NCBI RefSeq assembly: GCF_016920785.2
Contig: NW_024609839.1
Coordinates: 10,690,196 to 10,754,195 of the forward strand
Direction: 5' to 3'
Length of the DNA stretch: 64,000 bases
From: Ixodes scapularis
Lineage: Eukaryota > Arthropoda > Arachnida > Ixodida > Ixodidae
In this document: piece by piece, positions 22,763 through 32,200 of the stretch
Numbering within the stretch: the stretch's first letter is position 1
Layout of the letters: the number at the start of each line of letters is the position of its first letter
Notes under the pieces: model-generated
Told to the model about the DNA's origin: nothing
The model's database searches: none
Seen by the model: the letters and a program-made list of their open reading frames with translations, nothing else
Translations under genes and position numbers: made by a program

Positions 22763-23438
22763 GTTTTTTTTTTTTTTTAGTTTGAACAGTTTTATTACAA
22801 AAAAAAAAATCCGTAAAAGATGCACTAATACGGTTTGTGTATGTGAGTTACATGACCAGGGGGACATAGTGTGAATGGCAAATCTTTGCGATAAGTCGGC
22901 TAATTCTTCAAAAATTGTTAAATAACTTTTTATTAGTGAAAAAAGACATATGGTTTCAATTAGGAACATACTGAGCGTCATCAAAAAACACTAAATCAAC
23001 TGTTTTTAGGACGACTTGAAGCTCGTGGGAAACTCGGGGGCGCGCCAAAGTTGCAACTCATGAAGCAGGCGCAAAGCTAGCAGTGGGGGAACGCGATAAT
23101 GATCTAATCATCCGCGTTCCGCCACTGCTAGCTTTGCGCCTGCTTCACGAGTTCTAACATTGGCGCGCCCCCGAGTTTCACACGACCTTCGAGCCTTTCT
23201 GAAAATTACTGATTTAGCGGTTTTCGATTACGTTCTCTAAGTTTCTGATTGGAATCATATGTATATTTTCACTCATTAAAAAGTTAATTAACGAATATTA
23301 TTCAATTAGTCGACGTATCGCTAAGATTAGTCACCCACATAACGTCCTCCTGGCCTTGTAACTCACCTTCACAAACAGTATTAGTGCATCTTTTATGGAT
23401 TTTTTGCAATTAATCGGTTCGAATTAAAAAAAAAAACG
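22763..23438. mobile_element. foldback element, family F copy 1
   Basis: Inverted arms extend from a poly(T) at the left to a poly(A) at the right. AAAGATGCACTAATACGGTT on the left matches AGTATTAGTGCATCTTTTAT on the right. The inner part is a near-perfect GC-rich palindrome (23030-23178: AAACTCGGGGGCGCGCC against GGCGCGCCCCCGAGTTT) with a short loop. A diverged second member lies at 28.17-28.89 kb. There is no coding capacity. Confidence 0.75.
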
Positions 23439-23486
23439 TATACTGTATATATTGCTTATGCCAATAAATTTCTGTCTTCATTGCAG

Positions 23487-23694
23487 CGAACAATTGGTCC
23501 CGATGTGTTCGCTGGAAGAGCAACGCAGTGAAAGTTCGGGCGTGGGCAACAAGTTGAGCTGCGGCGTCTTCGGTGGCACGGCATTCGAGGACATCACGGG
23601 AGACGATGGCCCGTGCGAGTCACCCATCTGCAGCATCGCGAAGGGCATGGCCAACTTTCAGGGACATCCCGTTGAAAAAAACGTTTTCAAATAA
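23487..23694 (+). CDS. possible 3'-terminal coding exon, unassigned cysteine-containing protein
   Basis: TTTCTGTCTTCATTGCAG at 23469-23486 is a strong acceptor. The exon enters in phase 2 and stays open for 68 codons (EQLVPMCSLEEQ at the start, HPVEKNVFK at the end) to the TAA at 23692-23694, which overlaps an AAATAAAT signal. The segment is much richer in GC at third positions than its AT-rich surroundings, as expected of coding sequence. Five cysteines are present (CSL, LSCG, GPCE, PICS and one upstream), so a secreted or disulfide-bonded C-terminus is conceivable. I do not recognise the protein, and no upstream exon was identified. Confidence 0.5.
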
Positions 23695-25050
23695 ATATCA
23701 AAATTCGAATTGGTTTGCGTTTTATGGTACGCAGGCGATTCTATACCTAATGAGTATTACAATCTTTTGTCAAGAAAAGCGAGAATTGAAAGTTTTGCTA
23801 AGACTAACTAGGATTCAATGAAAAAAAAATTGTTGAGACGTGGAGTAAAAACTACACGCGTCCTAAAGTTTTATTACTGCTTCATGATATTTTATTACTG
23901 AGTTTTAAAATATTTCCTGGGAACATTGCGATGTTTCTTGTTGTTCGGGTAAAATACTAATCTTAGTGCATACGCCGATGGCGTTGTTGTCCAAGAAAGT
24001 ATGGGATGTGAGCTTATCGATACAGTACGGAGTACACTGGCGTTTCGTAATATTTAGTAGCGCTACGTCTAATATCATATAACGTTATCGAGGAGCTTTA
24101 GTAATACAATTAACAATTTAAGGGATATAAATAGCAAAATCTAACAAAAAGATGTAAAAGAATAATACCCTTAAAATTTATCATGCGACTGGTTCGCTGC
24201 GATAAGAAAGGATAAAGTACTAAGGCGGGTTGACGTGCACAGTGGGGTGGTGGGTTGTTCTCTTTTTGATATTTAAAAAAACGCTTGCAAACGCCATATT
24301 TTAGTAAAATGAATCTGTTTTTAGTGCGCTTAACATTCTTGATGGGCTAGAACTAGTACCTCGATGATACTGCCTTTATGTAAAGTTGATCTGAAGCTTT
24401 ACACTCCAACTGTGCATATTAAATGCAAACCATTCAGACCCTTTATTTATCCTGGCACACTGCGAAGCACGAAAATATTCAGACCGCACAAAAATATAAA
24501 AAGAAAACCATCTGAAAATCTCAAAATGTCAAACAATACTTAGTGAAACGTTTTAGCGAAGGAATACCTTTCGTTTTATTCGACCTGACAACAAAGTTAC
24601 GATACGAGTTCAAAGTTAAAGAGAAAAAAAAAGAAACGAAAGAACAAAAGGCACGCAAATTCGACATTACTGATAGCGTGCCTTGTCCGTTTGCCGAAAG
24701 CCGCAAATCCGAACCGCCCCCTTCCCCGTCCCTGCACGCGTCAGTAGTCAAGTCCACTGCGGTTGAGTGAGCACGTCTGCGACTACAGCTTCGGTTGCTT
24801 CCAGGACCTGACTCCGGCGAGCCTGGCTTGGCTTTTCGCCGGCTGTGCGTTAGGAAAGACGAGTCACCGCGGTACGTGGCGAGAGCCGAACTTCCCGATA
24901 ACGAGGAGGGGTGACGAAAGAGTGAAGAAATTCACGAAAACTTTCTTTCGGCAGGATGCATCGTCATTATGGGATAGATGCGCCTCGGAAATTTTGTTGC
25001 CTAATGAAGGTTGGAAACCTGTTAGCCGATGCCTTCCCAAGCAGCTTAGA
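23695..25050. other. intergenic DNA; GC-rich patch 24.66-24.96 kb
   Basis: AT-rich sequence is followed by a short GC-rich patch open in a 176-codon plus frame (24763-25293). That frame runs into the TTGGCC repeat that follows, so its length is partly due to the repeat. No domain is seen. Confidence 0.35.
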
Positions 25051-25222
25051 TTTGGCCAATCATTGGCCAATGGCTGGCAATGGCCCTTGGGCCAGTGGCC
25101 AGACAGTGACCAGCCATTGGCCGATGAATGGTCTTTCTCTGGCCATCAGCCATCGGCCCAACATTGGCAGATGAATGGCCACTCTTTGGCCTTTGGCCAA
25201 AAGACCATCACCAGCCATTTGC
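25051..25222. repeat. TTGGCC-rich minisatellite
   Basis: CATTGGCC, TTGGCCAATG and CCAGCCATTGGCC words recur every 10-25 bases over about 170 bases. The unit is too variable for one fixed period. Confidence 0.6.
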
Positions 25223-25237
25223 AGTCTTGTCGCTCAC

Positions 25238-25940
25238 ACGTTACAAGCAACGGCGTTACCGGTAACGCGTTACTTTTTCTGGTAACGTATTAAGCTACTC
25301 GTTACTTTTTCAAAACAGTAACGGGTATCGTCGTTACGTTACTTATTTACAATAACGGGTAACGTAGTTACGTTACTCGCTACTTCTTCCCAGATTAAAA
25401 AAAAATTACACTTCAATCTTTTGTGTATTTTTAGGCGCCAAGCCACTTGAATTTTTGAGTTTTTTTGTGTTTCGTGAGTATTTAGGTGAAACCGTAATAA
25501 AAGTAAAATGAATATGTTCATTTTCTGCGTGAAAATGTTTTTTTTTTTTTATATGGCGCTTATGCATACCTGTACCTTGAAAACAGTAAATCGTGTTAAT
25601 TAATGTTTTAAAAAACTAACGTAAAAGTAACGCGCGTTACTTTTTATCGGTACCGGTAACGCGTTCCTATTAGGGAATTGTAGGAGACCGTTTCCGCAGC
25701 CCGCTAAGCACCCGGATAGCGCTCCGTAATCCGCCACAAGACCTTGAACTATGCAGAGAAGACTGTCGGCGCGCATGCGCAGCTGCGACGTTTTCTTCGG
25801 GGATACCGTAGCGGAGGAGAAAAATGATCTACTACAACTCCCTAGTATTTTGAAGTAACGTAGGTCGGTATCGCGTTACTTTTATTTGCAAGAAGCGATT
25901 AACGTGTTTCGTTACTTTTATTCGGTAACGCCTACAGCAC
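25238..25940. mobile_element. GTAACGCGTTAC-rich TIR element, interrupted
   Basis: Both ends are packed with GTTAC/GTAAC words (GGTAACGCGTTACTTTTT on the left; GGTATCGCGTTACTTTTA and CGGTAACGCC on the right), largely in inverted orientation. Such ends resemble widespread animal hAT-type MITEs. A second element (25671-25844) is nested in it. Confidence 0.5.
25671..25844. mobile_element. nested MITE with TAGGGAATTGTAG termini
   Basis: TAGGGAATTGTAGGAGA at the left is mirrored by TCTACTACAACTCCCTA at the right. The interior is CpG-rich with a GCGCGCATGCGCAGC patch. No clear target duplication is visible. Confidence 0.6.
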
Positions 25941-26311
25941 TGGCCATTTACCTCTGCTTGGCCAACATCCGTGCTGCTTGGGTTGTATGCTTCCAAAGTA
26001 TTTTAATGAGCTTTCTGCGTTATGTGGCGAATCAACATGCTGACATTCCCACGGTGTCGGAAGTTCGGTCCGACGTCCTATACCGTTATCGGGAGTTGTG
26101 TTTTCTCGTGTTGAATATGGTGGTAAGCATTTTGGCTCGGGAAATGTTTTGTTAAAATGCTCAAATGTGTACTCGTGTCGTGTAGACTAGCAAGTAGAAA
26201 TCTTTGAGGAGAAAAAAAAGTCCTATAAGGAAACACAAAAGTGAGAGAACCGGGAACAAGGGTTATGTCTCCGTACATTAGCTAATTTAGGTTGAGTATG
26301 ACGAATGTCAC

Positions 26312-26490
26312 TGGATCTTGTGAAAGTAAGGGCAAGCTCCTCGTATACTGTCGCCATTTTGGTTCATTTTAAAGGAGCAGTTTGTCCTTCACCTCTCCAT
26401 CCTCGGTGAGCCGATCTAAATTCGCTGGTGACGGGTAGCTTTATATAGACGTTTCTTGAATATCAATATTTTTGTTATCCGCACCTCGGT
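26312..26490 (+). repeat. dispersed repeat, partner of 8566-8744
   Basis: See the copy at 8566-8744. Shared words in order are CTGGATC, GTCGCCATTT, CTTTGACC/CTTCACCTCTCC, GTGAGCCGATCTAAATTCGC and GTAGCTTTATA. Confidence 0.6.
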
Positions 26491-27060
26491 GAAACAGCGT
26501 ACATCTTTACACCGCCCCCACACGGGACGAAGGTGCTTGGCAGCATTGAAAAATAATTTCTCGTTCTCCATATACGCAAGAACAACAATATCATAGTAAG
26601 AGATCTGGGGAGATAAGCATGATTGATCAGTTGATTTTATGCACAGCGCCAAAGACGCTTATAGTGGCGAGGAACGCTTTCAGTACAATGATGCTTCATG
26701 GCGATCTTCGTGCGACTGGTTCAGAACGACCCTTTCGAAGCTTCGGAGATTTGAATGGACAGAAATGGACAGTGTCATGACAACTCAGGGAAATCGAGTT
26801 GCAATACTGAGGAAAATATTTTCTCGAATTTCCGAATAAGTGAAGACTGCGCAATCACAGCCTTGATCGGCGCTCATTTTAAGCGAGCGCATGGGTACCC
26901 ATAGCTTTGGCTTGATTGCCAAGAAACGTTGTGCCCCATGCGTAGGTTTGGTCATATGTATGTTACTATCTGTTTATAATGTCACATTGTATGTTAATAT
27001 TTCTTTATATTATCACATTCTGTGCGGTGTATTGACTACTTTGGTCACGATATCTTAATT

Positions 27061-27333
27061 ATCCCAATCCAAAAGCCGCCTCGGTGGCTCCAAGGCGAGA
27101 GCGCTGGCCTACGGATCCCCAGGTGGCGGGTTCGAATCCCGGCCGAGGTGCCCGGAATCTGACGGAGGCTTATTGTGGAGAAGCGCCGTCTAACCGAGAT
27201 TTCGGTTGCACGTCAAAAGATCCCCAGGTGGTCGAAATTAATCCTCAGTCCTCCGCTGGGGCGTGCCAGATGCCCGTCGTTGGTTTGGCACGCAAAACCC
27301 CCAAATTTGACTTTTTTTTTATCCCAATCCAAA
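27061..27333 (+). mobile_element. tRNA-derived SINE with 13-bp target duplication
   Basis: The head (about 27074-27146) is tRNA-like. GCCTCGG pairs with CCGAGGT as a seven-base acceptor stem with one G-U pair. GGTGGCTCC..AAGGCGAGAGCGC resembles an A box and D arm, and GGGTTCGAATCCCGG is a B box. A tRNA-unrelated body follows, including CCCCAGGTGGTCGAAATTAA and TTGGCACGCAAAAC, ending in a T-rich tail. The 13-base ATCCCAATCCAAA occurs at 27061-27073 and again at 27321-27333, a perfect duplication. The body is of a type seen throughout ixodid tick genomes (Ruka and related SINEs); the exact family was not checked. Perfect flanks suggest a fairly recent insertion. Confidence 0.88.
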
Positions 27334-28170
27334 TTTAATGCTATTGCAGTATTGGCCGTTAATAGTGCTATAAAACGAGTGCCGAAACAATAAGCGTAAA
27401 ACTAATAGGTTATGCCCCAAGTTTCGTAACCTGTAAGTAACGATGCGTGGCAGACCAGAAAAAAAAAATAATATTTTCCCAAATAGCAATAATTGACTCG
27501 TTCTTTAGCGTTCTTTTCGTTTTATCTGATTGATTAAAATATTTTCTGGCACAAGATGACCTCGGCGATGACAGACACCGTTGATTTATGCCACTGCGAT
27601 TAAGATGCATAGGCGTAAATAAAGAGATCTAATTAATGTAGTGTTCGGGTAACGGGAGCCTTTCTCGTAGCCCAACAATGGATTGCTCGATTACCCAAAT
27701 AAGCTATGGCGTCGACCTGACCGCCCCCCCCCCCCCCCTCCCCTCCTTTCGCCAACGTCGGAAGCTGAGGTTGATGGAACGGCCTACAGGAGCCCGGATG
27801 TGCGCCAGACTCCGTGCCTCGATTACCGGCAGATATTTATAACAACAAGGACCGACTCATGAACACTCAATTTATGCCTCTGTTGACCTACTAGCTCGCG
27901 CGTCGTTAGCCAAATGAAAGTTTGTGGTTCCTCCTCGAGCTTTAGGCCTTCCAATCTTTGCATGGCACTTTCTTTTTTGTTCGTTACCTGTTCCTGAGGT
28001 TTTCGTGATGAATACGTGTTTGCATGTACTCGGCACAGGACACAACAGCAGCGATGACGGTGACGGATTAAGAACCCTGCGGTCGTGAGATATATTTTCT
28101 TTTTTGTCGGTGACCCAGATGAAATTTTATTTCAGGCAAGTTGCCACATGGCAAGTGAAGTTCATATACA
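27334..28170. other. intergenic DNA with a 15-base poly(C)
   Basis: A run of 15 C occupies 27724-27738, followed by TCCCCTCC. No gene-like segment is visible. Confidence 0.5.
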
Positions 28171-28890
28171 GGGTGTTTTTTCTGGGAAATATAGGTTTGT
28201 TTCTAAAAACCCGGAAAGTTACACTAGTGCTGTTTGTGTGTGCGAGTTATTCGGCCAGGTGGACATAATATTTGTCGCAAAAAGTGGAATTGTACGCACG
28301 AAAGTGTAAACAGATAGGACAGAGAAGAGAACATGACATCTTTCAACTAGCAACAATACGAAGGAAACAAACATGTTCCTTAAAAAAACAAAAATAGCTA
28401 ATTAACTTTCCATTTAATGAAAATAAACATATATATGGTTCCAGCTAGAAACTCGCTAAGCGTCGTCGAAGCCTACTATATCGGCAATTTTAAGAAAGAC
28501 TTTGAGCTTATCTGAACCTAAGTAGTGCGCCAAAGTTACCACTCCTGCAAGAGGCGGTGAAAAAAAACGCGGATGTTCAGAAACGGAAAAACCGAGCGAG
28601 CGTGTTATTGCACTGGTAGCCTTTCTGCTGCTGCACGTGGGGCAACTTTAGCGCTGCACCGTACTACTCAGCAGCCTTTCTAAATTTCTCTGATTTACTA
28701 GCTCGTATTAACAACTCTCAGCAAGTTGCTTTTTATTGCCCAATTTGTTATTTTATGATTTAATAATAATTAACATATTTAAGTAAATTAACCGACTTCT
28801 CATGGCGAGTAGCTTCCTGTGATATGTCCCCCCGGCCGCATGATTCACTTATATAAACCGCATTAGTGTAGCTTCCACTGCTTCTTTTTT
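28171..28890. mobile_element. foldback element, family F copy 2 (diverged)
   Basis: The outer arms pair loosely (GTGTGCGAGTTATTCGGCCA on the left, CCGGCCGCATGATTCAC on the right; CACTAGTGCTGTTTG against AACCGCATTAGTGT). The inner part GTGCGCCAAAGTTACCACTC matches the corresponding part of 22763-23438, GCGCGCCAAAGTTGCAACTC. It is a second, older member of the same family. Confidence 0.6.
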
Positions 28891-29086
28891 TTTAATTTTT
28901 TAATAATATTGTCAAGCTTAAAAAAAAAAAATCTTCGTGCAACGCTCCCTCGATTTTGTGCGGCCTCTTTTTCAGAGGTAGTGAAAACCAATGTGCACGA
29001 GGAAGCACAATTTCGGGGAAAAAACCTGGCGTGTTTGAGCTCGTTCCACTTTTTCTCAAACCTGGAAAGCCACGCTTGTCGTCGCC

Positions 29087-29132
29087 ATGGCAGTTCTTAC
29101 CGTCGCGGACAACTTCAGAGAGGCGCGACGTC
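29087..29132 (+). CDS. possible first coding exon
   Basis: An ATG in a strong Kozak-like context (GTCGCCATGG) opens MAVLTVADNFREARR, then reaches GTC followed directly by GTGAGT (29133-29138), a consensus donor. The 46 coding bases end in phase 1. The upstream 150 bases are moderately CpG-rich and could be a 5' untranslated region. No downstream exon was recognised, so this remains a candidate based only on signals. Confidence 0.3.
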
Positions 29133-29138
29133 GTGAGT

Positions 29139-29636
29139 CCCAAACATTTGATTTTCCCTCCACAGCCAATGAGGTTACGTGGACATTTTAAACCACGACC
29201 CTTGATACCTTTGAATTGATTGATGGCGATGTTTCTGGTGCGGAAAGTGTTTATATCATTTTAAAATTTGCTCCCTTAGAGCTTGAACATGAAACACTTG
29301 AAATAGATCGCATGGAGGGAATCGAATCGAGAGCTACGAGCTTTGTAGCAGACAGCTTCGGCTCCCGTCGCGGTGGTGTTTTCACCAAAACTAAAGCGGG
29401 CTCAAGCACTGCTTCTTGTTGCCTCAGGGGTTATCTTTTACTACTAATATCGTACCTGTGCCTAAGGTCGCCTAACAAATGTCGGTGATGGTATGTTCAC
29501 ACGACGAACCGAATCGCGATTTTCGTCCGCGTACCGTGTATCACGTGACCAACACGTCACCGATTCTTGCGGTAAGCGTCTCGTCCGCGGACGCGCGGAC
29601 TCGGATATCTGAGAACCTTTTCCCCTGGATATTTAA
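29139..29636. other. intergenic DNA; unassigned frames
   Basis: The plus-strand frame 29216-29488 (90 codons) and its neighbours show no domain. A CpG-rich stretch occurs at about 29500-29610. Confidence 0.35.
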
Positions 29637-29755
29637 ACTTCAAGTTCAACTTCAACTTTATTGCTTCCTTTTCGGGGGAAAAAGGGAGAGAAAAAAAAAA
29701 TACAGACTGTTTTTGCTTGACAGAGTTTCTCGTCCCTATCACCATTAAGATAAAT
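29637..29755 (-). mobile_element. LINE 3' end with (TTGAAG)n tail
   Basis: On the minus strand the sequence reads GAAGCAATAAAGTTGAAGTT and continues with TGAAC/TTGAAG units. The arrangement AATAAA plus hexamer tail is typical of non-LTR elements in ticks. Only the tail and perhaps 90 bases of 3' untranslated region remain. Confidence 0.45.
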
Positions 29756-30234
29756 TATTTTACGTACTAGTGATCCGTACAACAAAGTTTACATAGAAGC
29801 AAAACACGCAACATTAAATTAAAGACGATATGAGGTACATAACGAACATATCTTGCAGGCCTAAGGTCCTATTAAGAATAGGCACGAATAAAGATAGAAA
29901 GAGAAAGAACGAATATCCTTTCTGCTCAAATTCACCACATCTCCGCCAAATCTGTGTGTCATAATTATAAAATTAGGCAACGAGAACTGCTGCATCTGGA
30001 GGCCATAGCCTGTTCTCGAGCGAGGCGTTGACCTTGCGTCAACACAACGACTTGCATATGCAGGCACCCTCCGCTTCATATTTGCGATTGATAGAAAAAC
30101 ATGTTGAATTTGCCTTATAGACGTCTGATATGTTTGGTGAAGCTTATAATTGTTAGGCTCTGTAATCGTAATTATGTGAATGTTTTTGCAATGACAAGAT
30201 TTGGATGATTTTCTCTTGGAGAACATGCTAGTAA

Positions 30235-30237
<3 letters not shown>
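29756..30237. other. AT-rich intergenic DNA
   Basis: No recognisable gene or element is seen before the (TA)n tract. Confidence 0.45.

Positions 30238-30323
<86 letters not shown>
30238..30323. repeat. (TA)n tract, insertion target of the LTR element
   Basis: About 85 bases of TA are interrupted at 30271 by TTGTTATA, the same eight bases that begin the adjacent LTR. The tract resumes at 35424 on the other side of the LTR element, so the element inserted into a microsatellite. Confidence 0.85.
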
Positions 30324-30327
<4 letters not shown>

Positions 30328-30454
30328 ATAAAAATCAAGACTTTCTAAAATCCAAGCGTTCGGCGTTCAACGTTCATCGCCATTCCTCCTTTTTCTTGCG
30401 CCTTCTTCCTGTCCTCCTTTTCGTCGTCTCCCCATTCGCAGCACCGCGGCAACA
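30324..30454 (-). repeat. 3' LTR
   Basis: On the plus strand it begins TGTTATAAAAATCAAGAC and ends GGCAACA. It matches 35293-35423 along its whole length with scattered substitutions. Confidence 0.9.
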
Positions 30455-30463
30455 CTGCCCCCC
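30455..30463 (-). promoter_or_regulatory. polypurine tract
   Basis: The minus strand reads GGGGGGCAG immediately before the 3' LTR (TGTTGCC), the position expected for plus-strand priming. Confidence 0.6.
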
Positions 30464-30508
30464 GACAACACATGACCCTCGCCCCGAGGTGGTAAAAAAA
30501 AACAATAT

Positions 30509-31590
30509 TCAGCCGGGTTGATGGGGAACCAGCCGATCAAAATGAACTAAGTAAACTTTCCGGCGTAGCAGGTGCCAAACCCGGTACACGACGTCGTTTA
30601 GTCGCTTGACAACTTCGTAGGGACCTTCCCAATTGGGCTGAAGTTTCGGGCAGCGACCTTTGGTGCGGTGTGGCTGGTGCAGCCATACTTTGACTCCGGG
30701 CTGGAGTACGCGATCTGAGCAGCTTCGGTTGTAGCGGGTTCTTGCACTTTCACTGCTCAGGTGCAAATGTCTTCCTGCAAAATTGTGCACACAGTTCAGC
30801 TTTGTTCGCAGGTGGCGGGAGTAGTCCGAATAAAAAAAATCTGCGTGTTGTCTCACGCGATGGAAGCAGTGGCGTGCCAAAAGTGATGTCCGCAGGCAGC
30901 CTGAGCTCCCGGCCCATTCGCAACATCGCCGGCGTGTAGCTTGTCACAGTATGAACGGCTGACAGGTAGAAAAGTAGAAAGAATGGCATTAGGGTGTCCT
31001 AGTTGTCCTGGTGCTCGTCAGCGAAGAGCAAAAGGTATTGCTTGAGTGAGCGGTTGAGCCTTTCTACCTTCCCATTCTACTGAGGATGTTAGGGCGTGGT
31101 TCTCGACTTCCTAACTACGAGTGTCTCGCACATGCTCTTAAGCGCTTGTGACTCAAAAGTCCGACCCTGATCAGAATGAATTTCCAGCGGTACACCGTAT
31201 CTTGGACTGATGTCTTCCGTCAAGATCCTGGTTGCAGTGTCTGCGTCATACGTTCGTACTGGAAATGCTTCTGGCCATTTGGTAAAGTAGCCAGCAATGA
31301 CTATGACGTACCCATTTCCTTGTGTCGTTTGCGGTAGTGGACCTAGAACATCAATGGCCACTCTTTCAAACAGGACACCGACGTTGTAGGTCACCATCCT
31401 CCCTCGGCTACGTGATGGCGGTCCTTTACGCGACGCACGGTGGTCGCACTTTTTACACCATTCGCGCGCACCTCGAGTAGATCCGACCCATTAGAATCTT
31501 TCTCGAACTTGTTATAGGGTCTTGTATATCCCAAGATGTCCGCCAACAGTGCTGTCATGAAGTTCACGCAAGACGGTGTCGACACGTAGT
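30509..31590 (-). pseudogene. integrase region (zinc domain, DDE core, GPY/F-type C-terminus), broken
   Basis: Reading 5' to 3' on the minus strand, 31391-31585 holds a decayed zinc-binding region. Bases 31089-31397 hold the core, with AIDVLGPLPQT carrying the first catalytic Asp and IHSDQGRTFES the second. After a gap and frame change, 30750-30989 carries TSYTPAMLRMGRELRLPAD, and 30509-30880 carries KVWLHQPHRTKG and NWEGPYEVV, the C-terminal GPY/F module. The glutamate of the triad falls in the disrupted part and was not located. The parts lie in different frames, so no intact integrase is encoded. Confidence 0.85.
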
Positions 31591-31771
31591 CGAGCTAAAT
31601 GAGCTGAAGCTTGCTCTTTCTTCCGTCTTTGCTCTCTCAGCAACAGTACAGCAATCCATCCTGTAGAATAAGGGAATCCCATTGTGCTCAGTATGCCTTC
31701 ACGACGCTGTTGTATGGTGCGACCTCGTTCCTGTTTGGTACTTCTCCCTCCCGCTTCTACTGCAGAATAAG

Positions 31772-32200
31772 TTACAAATTGCTCTTGTTTTCTTGAAGCA
31801 CACGGAGAACGTCTGCAGTCCAGTTTGTCGGGTCTTGGTCATCTTGCTGGTGCTCTACCATCGCAGGGCACGTAGTCGTTTGGGAAGACGACAACGGTCG
31901 GCAGTCTAATGGAAGGCTCTGCTCGCTCTTCAGGCATGGGCGACAGTTGCCAGACAAGTAAGGTCGCCGCGAAAGTGCGTCGGCGTATGCATGTCCCCTG
32001 CCGGATCTATGCTCAATCCTGAACTCGTATTGTGCCAGCCGCTCTAACCACCTAGCAGCTTGGCCTTCCGGGTTCTTGAAGTTGAAAAGCCAAGTGAGGG
32101 ATGCATGATCACTCCTTAAGAGGAACTGTGTGCCGTACAAGTAATGGTGGAAATGGGTCACGGCTTTTACAACTGCCAAGAGTTACCTTCTTGTAACGCA
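31772..32200 (-). pseudogene. RNase H region
   Basis: FLLRSDHASLTWLFNFKNPE and HAYADALSRRP are standard Ty3/gypsy RNase H landmarks, the second carrying the conserved Asp of the ADALSR box. The segment continues the reverse transcriptase but is separated from it by a frame change near 32190. Confidence 0.85.

Noticed and set aside
24763..25293. 176-codon plus-strand frame
   Set aside because: Runs through the TTGGCC minisatellite; the N-terminal half lacks any recognised feature.
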